Shown piece by piece: positions 1-7,492 of a stretch of DNA of 64,000 bases. The DNA comes from Flavobacterium caseinilyticum (GTDB lineage: Bacteria; Bacteroidota; Bacteroidia; Flavobacteriales; Flavobacteriaceae), in NCBI RefSeq assembly GCF_004349085.1, contig NZ_SMFM01000001.1, positions 1 through 64,000 on the forward strand, read 5' to 3'. The stretch's first letter is position 1. The number at the start of each line of letters is the position of its first letter. A model generated the notes under the pieces. It did no database searches. It was not told where the DNA came from and saw only the letters and a program-made list of their open reading frames with translations. Both the position numbers and the translations under genes were made by a program.

Positions 1-24
1 AAAAAAAAAATTAATTTTTTATGC

Positions 25-219
25 TTAGATAACTGCTACTTTCGCAGCAACTTTTCCTTTTCTTCCTTCTTCTTCTTCATAGCTAACTCTGTCACCTTCG
101 CGTAATTCTTCCGCGTTGATTCCTGATGCATGAACAAAAATGTCTTTTCCTGTTTCTTCGTCTGTAATGAATCCGTAACCTTTAGACTCATTGAAAAATT
201 TAACTGTACCTGTACGCAT
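25..219 (-). CDS. Cold-shock protein, CspA family
   Basis: This is a 64-residue single cold-shock domain, the usual length for the family. Both nucleic-acid-binding motifs are visible: RNP1 as KGYGFI (residues 13-18) and RNP2 as DIFVH (residues 26-30). Family members bind single-stranded RNA or DNA and act as RNA chaperones in the cytoplasm. A TAnnTTTG box at 249-256 predicts a short leader of roughly 25 bases, unlike the long thermosensitive leader of E. coli cspA, so cold induction by that mechanism is not evident. The gene stands alone next to aspS. The family is certain; which paralogue it is cannot be told. Confidence 0.95.
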   Translation of the reverse strand: MRTGTVKFFNESKGYGFITDEETGKDIFVHASGINAEELREGDRVSYEEEEGRKGKVAAKVAVI

Positions 220-248
220 TGTAATTGTAATAATAATTTATAATGAAG

Positions 249-256
249 CAAATGTA
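249..256 (-). promoter_or_regulatory. -7 box of the cold-shock gene
   Basis: On the minus strand this reads TACATTTG, a perfect match to the Bacteroidetes -7 consensus TAnnTTTG. It lies 29 bases upstream of the ATG. No clear -33 TTTG was seen at the expected spacing. Confidence 0.6.
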
Positions 257-351
257 ATATTTAATATAATACGAAATGCTATCTTCTGTTTTTATTTTGT
301 AAAAATATTGATATTCAACGTTTTCTAACAAATAATTCCGACCAACTGCAA

Positions 352-2097
352 CTAAGCTAATTTTATATGCAACTCTTTTAGCTGTAATTTATCAATTACA
401 GACGGCGCATCTATCATAACATCCCTTCCGGAATTGTTTTTTGGAAAAGCAATAAAGTCCCGAATAGTTTCTTGCCCTCCAAGAATAGCAACCAATCTAT
501 CCAATCCAAAAGCCAAACCTCCATGAGGTGGCGCACCAAACTGGAATGCATCCATCAAGAATCCGAATTGCGCTTTCGCATCTTCCTCTGTAAAGCCTAA
601 ATATTTAAACATTAATTGTTGTGTCGCTTTATCGTGAATACGAATTGAACCTCCGCCAATTTCATTTCCATTCAAAACCATATCGTAGGCATTAGCGCGA
701 ACTTTCCCGGGATCAGTTTCCAGTAAGTGCATGTCTTCCGGTTTTGGAGAAGTAAACGGATGGTGCATGGCATGGTAACGACCACTTTCTTCATCAAACT
801 CCAATAAAGGAAAATCAACTACCCAAAGCGGAGCAAATTCGGCTGGATTTCTCAATCCTAAACGAGTTGCTAACTCCATTCGCAATGCACTTAACTGCGT
901 TCGTGTTTTATCCGTAGGACCCGAAAGCACAAAAATCATATCTCCAGGTTTCGCGCCGGTGATTTTTGCCCATTGTGCTAAATCATCTTGATCGTAGAAT
1001 TTATCAACGGATGATTTATAGGTTCCGTCTTCATTGCATTTTACATAAACCATTCCAGAAGCACCTACTTGAGGACGCTTCACCCAGTCAATTAATCCAT
1101 CAATTTCCTTACGGGTATAATTTCCAACTCCAGGAACTGCAATTCCAACCACAAATTCCGCAGCATTAAAAACCGGAAATTCTTTGTGTTGTGTTACTTC
1201 ATTTAATTCCCCAAATTCCATTCCGAAACGGATATCCGGTTTGTCATTTCCATAGGTTTTCATCGCATATTCGTAGGTGATTCTTGGGAACTTCTCTACT
1301 TCGATGCCTTTTATTTCTTTTAATAAATGTCTTGTCAATCCTTCAAAAACATTCAAAATATCTTCTTGTTCCACAAAGGCCATTTCGCAATCGATTTGTG
1401 TAAATTCCGGTTGTCTGTCCGCACGTAAATCTTCGTCACGGAAACATTTCACGATTTGGAAATACTTATCCATTCCGCCCACCATCAATAATTGCTTGAA
1501 CGTTTGCGGAGATTGTGGCAATGCATAAAACTGACCTTCGTTCATTCTGGAAGGTACGACAAAATCTCTGGCTCCTTCGGGAGTAGATTTGATCAAATAC
1601 GGTGTTTCTACTTCACAGAAATCCAAATCAGAAAGATATTTACGCACTTCCATCGCTACTTTATGACGAAACATCAAACTATTTTTCACTGGATTTCTTC
1701 GAATGTCAAGATAACGGTATTTCATTCGGATATCTTCACCACCATCTGTTTCATCTTCAATTGTAAATGGAGGCGTAAGTGAAGCGTTTAGAATAGTAAG
1801 TTCTGTAACTAAAATTTCGATTTCACCAGTTGCCATATTTTTATTTTTGGCTTCACGCTCAATAACAGTTCCTTTTACCTGAATTACAAATTCACGACCA
1901 AGTGTTTTTGCCAACTCAAAAACAGATTTTTCAGAACGTCCTTCGTCAAAAATTAATTGTGTAATTCCATAACGGTCGCGTAAATCGACCCAATTCATAA
2001 AACCTTTATCGCGAGATTTTTGAACCCATCCCGCAAGTGTAACTTCAGTGTTGATATGTGAGGCGTTTAATTCGCCACAGTTATGACTTCTATACAT
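352..2097 (-). CDS. aspS: Aspartate--tRNA ligase
   Basis: The enzyme charges tRNA-Asp with aspartate in the cytoplasm. It is a class II synthetase of 581 residues, the normal bacterial length. An N-terminal OB-fold anticodon-binding domain (about residues 1-110) is followed by the class II catalytic core, with motif 2 as FRDEDLR (219-225) and motif 3 as GLAFGLDRL near residue 535. Between them lies the bacterial-type insertion domain. The chosen ATG gives [10 protein letters not shown], typical of bacterial AspRS. A -7 box (TAAATTTG at 2138-2145) sits about 40 bases upstream. Whether it is discriminating or also charges tRNA-Asn cannot be decided from the window. Confidence 0.98.
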   Translation of the reverse strand: MYRSHNCGELNASHINTEVTLAGWVQKSRDKGFMNWVDLRDRYGITQLIFDEGRSEKSVFELAKTLGREFVIQVKGTVIEREAKNKNMATGEIEILVTELTILNASLTPPFTIEDETDGGEDIRMKYRYLDIRRNPVKNSLMFRHKVAMEVRKYLSDLDFCEVETPYLIKSTPEGARDFVVPSRMNEGQFYALPQSPQTFKQLLMVGGMDKYFQIVKCFRDEDLRADRQPEFTQIDCEMAFVEQEDILNVFEGLTRHLLKEIKGIEVEKFPRITYEYAMKTYGNDKPDIRFGMEFGELNEVTQHKEFPVFNAAEFVVGIAVPGVGNYTRKEIDGLIDWVKRPQVGASGMVYVKCNEDGTYKSSVDKFYDQDDLAQWAKITGAKPGDMIFVLSGPTDKTRTQLSALRMELATRLGLRNPAEFAPLWVVDFPLLEFDEESGRYHAMHHPFTSPKPEDMHLLETDPGKVRANAYDMVLNGNEIGGGSIRIHDKATQQLMFKYLGFTEEDAKAQFGFLMDAFQFGAPPHGGLAFGLDRLVAILGGQETIRDFIAFPKNNSGRDVMIDAPSVIDKLQLKELHIKLA

Positions 2098-2137
2098 GTT
2101 CTAAATTTTAGATTATTTTGCCCTTCGGACACAGCTG

Positions 2138-2145
2138 CAAATTTA
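2138..2145 (-). promoter_or_regulatory. -7 box of aspS
   Basis: It reads TAAATTTG on the minus strand, a perfect TAnnTTTG match 40 bases before the aspS ATG. Confidence 0.6.
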
Positions 2146-2283
2146 GGACTAATTATGAATAATGAATTGAGAAATAAGAAATTTTAGTGATTGGTTTTAT
2201 GGCAAACTTTATTTTCAATGTTAAGCTTTACTTCAATGTTACGAAATTGTTAACTAAAAGTTTTTTTATTGTAAAATGTTTTA

Positions 2284-2291
2284 TACATTTG
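2284..2291 (+). promoter_or_regulatory. -7 box of the MORN-type gene
   Basis: The sequence TACATTTG matches TAnnTTTG and ends 33 bases before the ATG at 2325. No convincing -33 element was found. Confidence 0.55.
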
Positions 2292-2324
2292 TTAAGCTAA
2301 TATGAATTTAAAAACACACACGAC

Positions 2325-2669
2325 ATGAAAAAATATATAATATTAACCGCATTACTTTTTTCAGGAATTGTATTCGCTCAAGAAAACAATCCAAAATTAG
2401 AAGCTGTAGGTGAGTTAGTTAAAACCACTTACTACTTTGAAAACGGAAAAGTACAACAAGAAGGTTTCTTTAAAAATGGAAAACTGGAAGGAGTTTGGAT
2501 TTCATACGATACAAATGGAAACAAACAATCTGTTGCCACTTATAAAGACGGAGAAAAAACTGGAAAATGGTTGTTTTGGAATGGTAACAAACTGAACGAA
2601 GTAGAATATTCTAATAGCAGAATAGCTTCTGTAAAAACTTGGAAACAAGACGCATTAGTGAATAACTAA
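2325..2669 (+). CDS. Secreted MORN-repeat (YwqK-like) small protein
   Basis: A 114-residue protein with a clear Sec signal peptide, MKKYIILTALLFSGIVFAQ, cleaved after about residue 18. The mature part carries two or three MORN-2/YwqK-type repeats, recognisable by the pattern YxxGKxxxxGxFxNGKxxGxW and again YKDGEKTGKWLFWNG. In Bacteroidota such proteins are exported and common, but no biochemical role is established for them; the YwqK antitoxin label comes from a distant Bacillus homologue and need not apply. It is a single-gene unit with its own promoter box and a strong terminator at 2688-2719. Confidence 0.8.
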   Translation: MKKYIILTALLFSGIVFAQENNPKLEAVGELVKTTYYFENGKVQQEGFFKNGKLEGVWISYDTNGNKQSVATYKDGEKTGKWLFWNGNKLNEVEYSNSRIASVKTWKQDALVNN

Positions 2670-2687
2670 ACAAAATTCAAATATTAT

Positions 2688-2719
2688 AAAAAGCTTTCGT
2701 TGACTCGAAAGCTTTTTTT
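2688..2719 (+). terminator. Intrinsic terminator after the MORN-type gene
   Basis: The stem AAAGCTTTCG pairs with CGAAAGCTTT around a 6-base loop and runs into seven T residues. It starts 18 bases after the stop codon. Confidence 0.85.
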
Positions 2720-2753
2720 ATGCCTTATGTTTTTTGGTTAAACTATACTTTAG

Positions 2754-2921
2754 AAGATTATTGCTTCCAAAAAAAGAATTCAAATCAAAGATAAGCTGCG
2801 AATCAAAAAATTATTCTTAGAAGAATTTGCGGTAGTCTCTGCCAAAAAAAATGCAGTACTTGTAACTCAAAAGAAACCTTTACGATTAAGAAACACACAA
2901 GTGTATTATAAAATCATTTAA
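2754..2921 (+). pseudogene. Start-less open frame, possible gene remnant
   Basis: Fifty-five codons are open between an in-frame TAG and a TAA, and the translation has a plausible protein composition (for example LFLEEFAVVSAKKNAV). There is no ATG, GTG or TTG near its beginning, and no promoter box. It sits in the 366-base gap between the MORN-type gene and the symporter terminator. I do not recognise the family. It could be the tail of a decayed gene or chance. The rest of the gap holds only the two flanking terminators. Confidence 0.25.
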
Positions 2922-2984
2922 GCTTTACCGGCCCTTCATAGTATAATCTAATGAACAAATGGCTACATTATTTCAGAAAAAAAG

Positions 2985-3014
2985 TGAAACTAAACAAATT
3001 TAATTTCACTTTTA
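2985..3014 (-). terminator. Terminator of the symporter gene
   Basis: On the minus strand, AAAAGTGAAA pairs with TTTCACTTTTTTT across an AT-rich loop, starting 22 bases after the symporter stop codon. Confidence 0.65.
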
Positions 3015-3035
3015 TTTTATTAATATACATTCGTT

Positions 3036-4700
3036 TTATTTCCAGAAAACTGCGTAAACAACCACCAATATAATCATTAATGCAAATGAACAGATATTGA
3101 AAAGAGGACTCGTTTTGAATAATTCTTTAGTTAATGGAATTCCTTTAGCATCATTATTACCTTTATTCTGAATTAAACTAATCGCAATAATTAACAACAT
3201 AGTTAAAATAGCGGTATAACCCATTTGGTCCATCCATGGCAATGTTGGAAAAACAGATTCTAAACCACTTCCCGCTGCCCATGATTTTGGTCCCACTTTG
3301 AAAAACATAGCAATTGGTATAGAAGCTAATGCACCCCAAATAGCTGCTTTATTAGTCGTTTTTTTCCAAAACAACCCTAATATAAACACGGCTAAAATAC
3401 CGGGACTTACCACGCCAGTATATTCTTGTATAAACTGGAATGCCTGATCAATTCCACCTAAAAGTGGCGCCATGATTACTGCTATTAATAGTGCAATCCC
3501 TCCAGAGATACGCCCTACATTAACTGTCTTTTTATCGTTGGCATTTTTATCAATATACTGTTTGTAAATATCCATTGTGAAAATGGTCGAAGTTGAGTTT
3601 AACATCGATGCCAAAGAAGATACAATAGCAGCAGCCAAGGCAGCAAATGCCAAACCTTTGAAACCTGTAGGTAAAAAATGCAACAACCAAGGGTAGGCTT
3701 TATCAGCAGTGCCAAAACCAGGTATATTATCTGCCGCTGCAGCTCCTAATCGAGCCATTATTGCAGGATCATTGACCATTACGTAAGCTGCAATTCCCGG
3801 AATTACAACAATGAAAGGAATAAGCATCTTTAAAAATGCAGCTAATAATATCCCTTTTTGAGCTTCGCCTAATGACTTAGCCGCTAATGTTCTTTGAATA
3901 ATATATTGATTGAATCCCCAATAGTAAATATTAGCGACCCAAAGTCCACCAACCAAAACTCCAATACCTGGCAGGTTCATATATTCTGGATTAGATTCAT
4001 CTAAAATCATCACAAAACGATCCGGAGCAGCATAATAAACCGTTTTCATTCCCTCCCAAACTCCAGCACCATCAGAAACCGTGTTTAATGCTATGTATGT
4101 TGTAACCAAACCACCTAACACCAAGAATATAACTTGGATAACATCTGTCCAAGCCACGGCAGAAAGGCCTCCATACAAGGAATAAGCTGCAGCAAAAAGT
4201 GCTAATCCTACAATTGCATACATCATGTCAATCCCTAAAATGGCCTCTATCGCTAAACCTCCCAGATACAAAACCGTAGTAAGATTAACAAAAACATATA
4301 AAGCAATCCAAAAAACAGCTAAAATAGTTTTAAGATTAGTTGAAAATCGTTTCTCTACAAATTCAGGAATGGTATAAATCCCTTTTTCAATGAAAATGGG
4401 TAAAAAATATTTTCCTACAATAATTAGCGTAAAAGCAGCCATCCACTCATAAGAGGCAATCGCTAATCCTAATGCAAATCCAGAACCGGACATTCCGATA
4501 AATTGTTCTGCGGAAATATTGGCTGCAATCAATGAAGAGCCAATGGCCCACCAGGGCAATGATTTACTGGCAAGAAAATAATCCTCAGCATTTTTTTGAT
4601 GCCCGTCTTTTTCACGAGAAACCCATAATCCAACACCTAGAATAAGCACTGCGTAAGCAGCAAAAACTAAGTAATCTATAAACCCGAATTCTGTTGTCAT
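3036..4700 (-). CDS. Sodium/sugar symporter (SSS family)
   Basis: This 554-residue integral membrane protein belongs to the sodium:solute symporter family (SLC5-like), with about 14 hydrophobic segments. The hallmark region ANISAEQFIGMSGSG near residues 59-73 and the conserved SLYGGLSAVAWTDV segment near 175-190 place it with bacterial Na+/glucose-galactose transporters. It is the last gene of the galactose cluster, downstream of galT, so galactose is its likely substrate; this rests on context, not on substrate residues. A 256-base gap separates it from galT, so it may be transcribed from its own promoter as well. A terminator follows at 2985-3014. Confidence 0.9.
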   Translation of the reverse strand: MTTEFGFIDYLVFAAYAVLILGVGLWVSREKDGHQKNAEDYFLASKSLPWWAIGSSLIAANISAEQFIGMSGSGFALGLAIASYEWMAAFTLIIVGKYFLPIFIEKGIYTIPEFVEKRFSTNLKTILAVFWIALYVFVNLTTVLYLGGLAIEAILGIDMMYAIVGLALFAAAYSLYGGLSAVAWTDVIQVIFLVLGGLVTTYIALNTVSDGAGVWEGMKTVYYAAPDRFVMILDESNPEYMNLPGIGVLVGGLWVANIYYWGFNQYIIQRTLAAKSLGEAQKGILLAAFLKMLIPFIVVIPGIAAYVMVNDPAIMARLGAAAADNIPGFGTADKAYPWLLHFLPTGFKGLAFAALAAAIVSSLASMLNSTSTIFTMDIYKQYIDKNANDKKTVNVGRISGGIALLIAVIMAPLLGGIDQAFQFIQEYTGVVSPGILAVFILGLFWKKTTNKAAIWGALASIPIAMFFKVGPKSWAAGSGLESVFPTLPWMDQMGYTAILTMLLIIAISLIQNKGNNDAKGIPLTKELFKTSPLFNICSFALMIILVVVYAVFWK

Positions 4701-4956
4701 AGTATAGTATTAATGTTAATTAAATATTTCAAATTAATAATCAGGCTAACTCCTTACCTTCTGCTCCCATTTCCAAGCTCTCGAAATCATTTCTTCCAGT
4801 ATTGATTGTATTTTATTTATCCAAGAACCGTATTGACTTTAGCTGCATTGGCATAAGCCAAAACAAATTCAACTTCAATTCTTTCACCAATGCTGTATGC
4901 TAACTTTTGTAGGCTGACTTTTTCAAAAACGTAAATCACCCTTCGTGACTAGTATT
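4701..4956 (-). other. Intergenic gap with decayed coding fragments
   Basis: The space between galT and the symporter shows broken protein-like stretches on the minus strand in two different frames, for example SLQKLAYSIGERIEVEF followed by a stop and then, shifted, KIQSILEEMISRAWKWEQK. Neither has a start codon. This pattern suggests a decayed gene once lay here, but I cannot name it. No clear terminator or perfect TAnnTTTG box was seen. Confidence 0.25.
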
Positions 4957-6009
4957 TTATGACTTACTTTTATAATGTGTAATTGATAGCTCCCTTAAAA
5001 TCTCAGCACTTTTCTCTGGTGTGATATCTCTTTGTGATTCGCCCATCATTTCATAACCTACCATAAATTTCTTTACAGTTGCAGAACGCAATAATGGCGG
5101 GTAAAAATGCATGTGAAAATGCCATTCCGGATGCAACTTTCCATCTGTTGGCGACTGATGAATCCCTGATGAATACGGAAAAGACGTTTCAAAAAGGTTA
5201 TCATATTTGGTCGTCAATTGTTTTAAAATAATAGCAAAATCAGTTACTTCCGTTTCCGTGAAATCAGTTATTTTACTCACATTACGCTTGCTGACAATCA
5301 TCGTTTCATACGGCCAAATTGCCCAAAAAGGCACTAATGCCACAAAATAATCATTCTCAATCACAATGCGTTCACCTAACTTCAACTCTTCTTTTACATA
5401 ATCTTCTAAAAGTGTTTTGTTGTGTTTGTCAAAATAGGCCTTTAGATTACTTTGCGTTTTCTCCACTTCTGTTGGTAAAGACGATTGCGCCCAAATTTGT
5501 CCGTGTGGATGTGGATTACTGCAACCCATAACGCTTCCTTTATTTTCAAAAATCTGAACATGGTTGATATAATCCACGTTGCCCAAATTCGTATATTCTT
5601 TTTGCCAAGTATGAATGATATTTTCAATCGCATCGGCTGACATTTCTGGCAATGTCAAATTGTGTTTTGGCGAAAAACAAACTACTCGAGAAATTCCTCT
5701 TTCCGGTTTAGCTTTAAAAAAAGTCTCGTTTTTATTTTCTTCAAAAGCAATTTCTTCTTGCTTTAAAGCAGCAAAATCATTCTCAAAAACAAAAGAACTT
5801 TCATAATCCGGATTTACCATTCCATTCGCTCGAACATTTCCCGGACACAAATAACAAGTCGGGTCATATTCGGGCAATGTATCCGAAGTTATTGTTTCAT
5901 TTTGTCCTTGCCACGGACGTTTCGAACGGTGTGGAGATACCAGAACCCATTCGTTGATTAACGGATTATAACGTCTGTGCGGATCTTCGTTGATATCAAA
6001 TTTTTTCAT
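4957..6009 (-). CDS. galT: Galactose-1-phosphate uridylyltransferase
   Basis: GalT exchanges UMP between UDP-glucose and galactose-1-phosphate, the second step of the Leloir pathway. The 350-residue length is usual. The zinc-binding pair CYLC (C52, C55) and the active-site motif NPHPHGQIW are present, with H169 as the expected nucleophile that forms the uridylyl-enzyme intermediate. The gene starts 2 bases after galK ends, so the two are co-transcribed and probably translationally coupled. Substrate assignment is firm because galK, galM and galactan hydrolases surround it. Confidence 0.97.
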   Translation of the reverse strand: MKKFDINEDPHRRYNPLINEWVLVSPHRSKRPWQGQNETITSDTLPEYDPTCYLCPGNVRANGMVNPDYESSFVFENDFAALKQEEIAFEENKNETFFKAKPERGISRVVCFSPKHNLTLPEMSADAIENIIHTWQKEYTNLGNVDYINHVQIFENKGSVMGCSNPHPHGQIWAQSSLPTEVEKTQSNLKAYFDKHNKTLLEDYVKEELKLGERIVIENDYFVALVPFWAIWPYETMIVSKRNVSKITDFTETEVTDFAIILKQLTTKYDNLFETSFPYSSGIHQSPTDGKLHPEWHFHMHFYPPLLRSATVKKFMVGYEMMGESQRDITPEKSAEILRELSITHYKSKS

Positions 6010-6011
6010 TA

Positions 6012-7178
6012 TTATGCGATATAAAGTGATGTTCCATTCCCAATTTTGACATCATAAATTTTTAATTCTATTCCAAATTCGTCTTGGTACAACCCTGATA
6101 ATTTATTTTTCACATTTTCTTCTTGTCCTTTTTTGATCAAATTAATAGTGCAACCCCCAAAACCGCCTCCCATTAATCGTGAGCCTATGACTGATTTAAC
6201 TTCTTTAACTGTGTTTACTAAAAAATCTAATTCGACACAACTTACTTCATAATCAACCGATAATCCTTGATGCGTTTCGAACATTAATTTACCCAAGGTT
6301 TCGATATCTCCTTTATCCAAAGCATCACAAGCCTGAGTTACTCTTCGAATTTCTTTCACCACATAAAGACACCTTTTGAAAACATTGGTACTCATTACAT
6401 GTTGCAATTCTAAAACATGTTGCTCATTACAATCTCTAAAACTTGTTATCTCAGGATAATTATTTTTAATAATAGCAATACCTTCTTCACATTGTTGTCT
6501 TCTCTCATTATAAGCCGATGTCATTAAGGAATGTTTTACATTACTATCGAATAAAACTAAGGAATAATCACTAAAATTAGCGTCGTGATATTCGAAATCC
6601 AATGTTTTGCAATCAATTTTTATGACTTTATTTTCTAAACCCATCACACTGGAAAACTGGTCCATAATACCACAATTGATTCCCACCCAATGTTCCGATT
6701 TTTGTCCCATAAGTGCAATATCAATGGGTTTAATTTTCAAATTGAATAGTTCATTTAAACCAAACAAAAAGCCACATTCTAAAGCCGCAGAAGATGACAA
6801 ACCGGAACCAACCGGGATATTACTGCTAAAAACACAATTAAAACCCTCCACGGAATAGCCGTTCATTTTCAACTGATTCAGAACACCACGCAGGTAATTT
6901 GTCCAAACGCTATCCGTCTGCTTTTGATCGTCATTTATACCAACTTCAAACTCATCATTCAAATCTATGGCCACAATTTTAACTGTATCCGAATTGTTTT
7001 TTTCAAAAGCAAAACAAATAATTTTATCGATGGCTGCCGGTAAAACATAGCCGTCATTGTAATCAATATGTTCCCCTATAACATTAATTCTTCCTGGCGA
7101 AAGAACTATTTTTGATGGTTCTGAACCAAAAGTCTGCTGAAAAAAATCAGTTGTTTTGTGTATTAAAATCTCATTCAT
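6012..7178 (-). CDS. galK: Galactokinase
   Basis: GalK phosphorylates alpha-D-galactose with ATP to galactose-1-phosphate. It is a 388-residue GHMP kinase. The galactokinase signature PGRINVIGEHIDYNDG is at residues 28-43, the ATP-binding GHMP motif PVGSGLSSSAALECG at 122-136, and the C-terminal GGGFGGCTINL motif near residue 345. It is followed immediately by galT (2-base gap). Upstream is a 314-base gap of repeat-rich DNA before the beta-galactosidase gene, so the galK-galT pair may have a separate promoter, although no perfect TAnnTTTG box was seen there. Confidence 0.97.
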   Translation of the reverse strand: MNEILIHKTTDFFQQTFGSEPSKIVLSPGRINVIGEHIDYNDGYVLPAAIDKIICFAFEKNNSDTVKIVAIDLNDEFEVGINDDQKQTDSVWTNYLRGVLNQLKMNGYSVEGFNCVFSSNIPVGSGLSSSAALECGFLFGLNELFNLKIKPIDIALMGQKSEHWVGINCGIMDQFSSVMGLENKVIKIDCKTLDFEYHDANFSDYSLVLFDSNVKHSLMTSAYNERRQQCEEGIAIIKNNYPEITSFRDCNEQHVLELQHVMSTNVFKRCLYVVKEIRRVTQACDALDKGDIETLGKLMFETHQGLSVDYEVSCVELDFLVNTVKEVKSVIGSRLMGGGFGGCTINLIKKGQEENVKNKLSGLYQDEFGIELKIYDVKIGNGTSLYIA

Positions 7179-7308
7179 AATTTAAATATTATCCAATCCC
7201 TTTTTTTAAAAACTCGCTGTTGTTGTTATTTTTTTAAAGTAATATGTAAAAATTATCATTGTTGTCTGATAAAAACTTTTTTAAATTGATAAAACGGAAT
7301 AGGCATAT

Positions 7309-7442
7309 TCCCTGCGGGACATTTTTTAGCGGAGTGCCTATTTAATTTACTACACATATTTTGCTCCTAACGGAGCGAACCTCGTAGAGGTTATATATTG
7401 GTAGTAAGATAGTACGAAATATAAAATTTGTCCCGTAGGGAC
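7309..7442. repeat. Cluster of four mini-hairpins in a repeat-rich spacer
   Basis: The 314-base spacer between galK and the GH2 gene carries four short palindromes: TCCC-tgc-GGGA (7309-7319), GCTCC-taac-GGAGC (7363-7376), CCTC-gta-GAGG (7380-7390) and GTCCC-gta-GGGAC (7430-7442). Similar words recur in intergenic arrays of many Bacteroidota. No open frame of note is present. The rest of the spacer is AT-rich. Confidence 0.55.
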
Positions 7443-7492
7443 TAAACCTTATTGTAATCGAACAATAATGAAAAATTATATAAATTTTTCAC

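Noticed and set aside
2325..2669. Toxin-antitoxin role for the MORN/YwqK-like gene
   Set aside because: It has a signal peptide, its own promoter and terminator, and no toxin-like partner.
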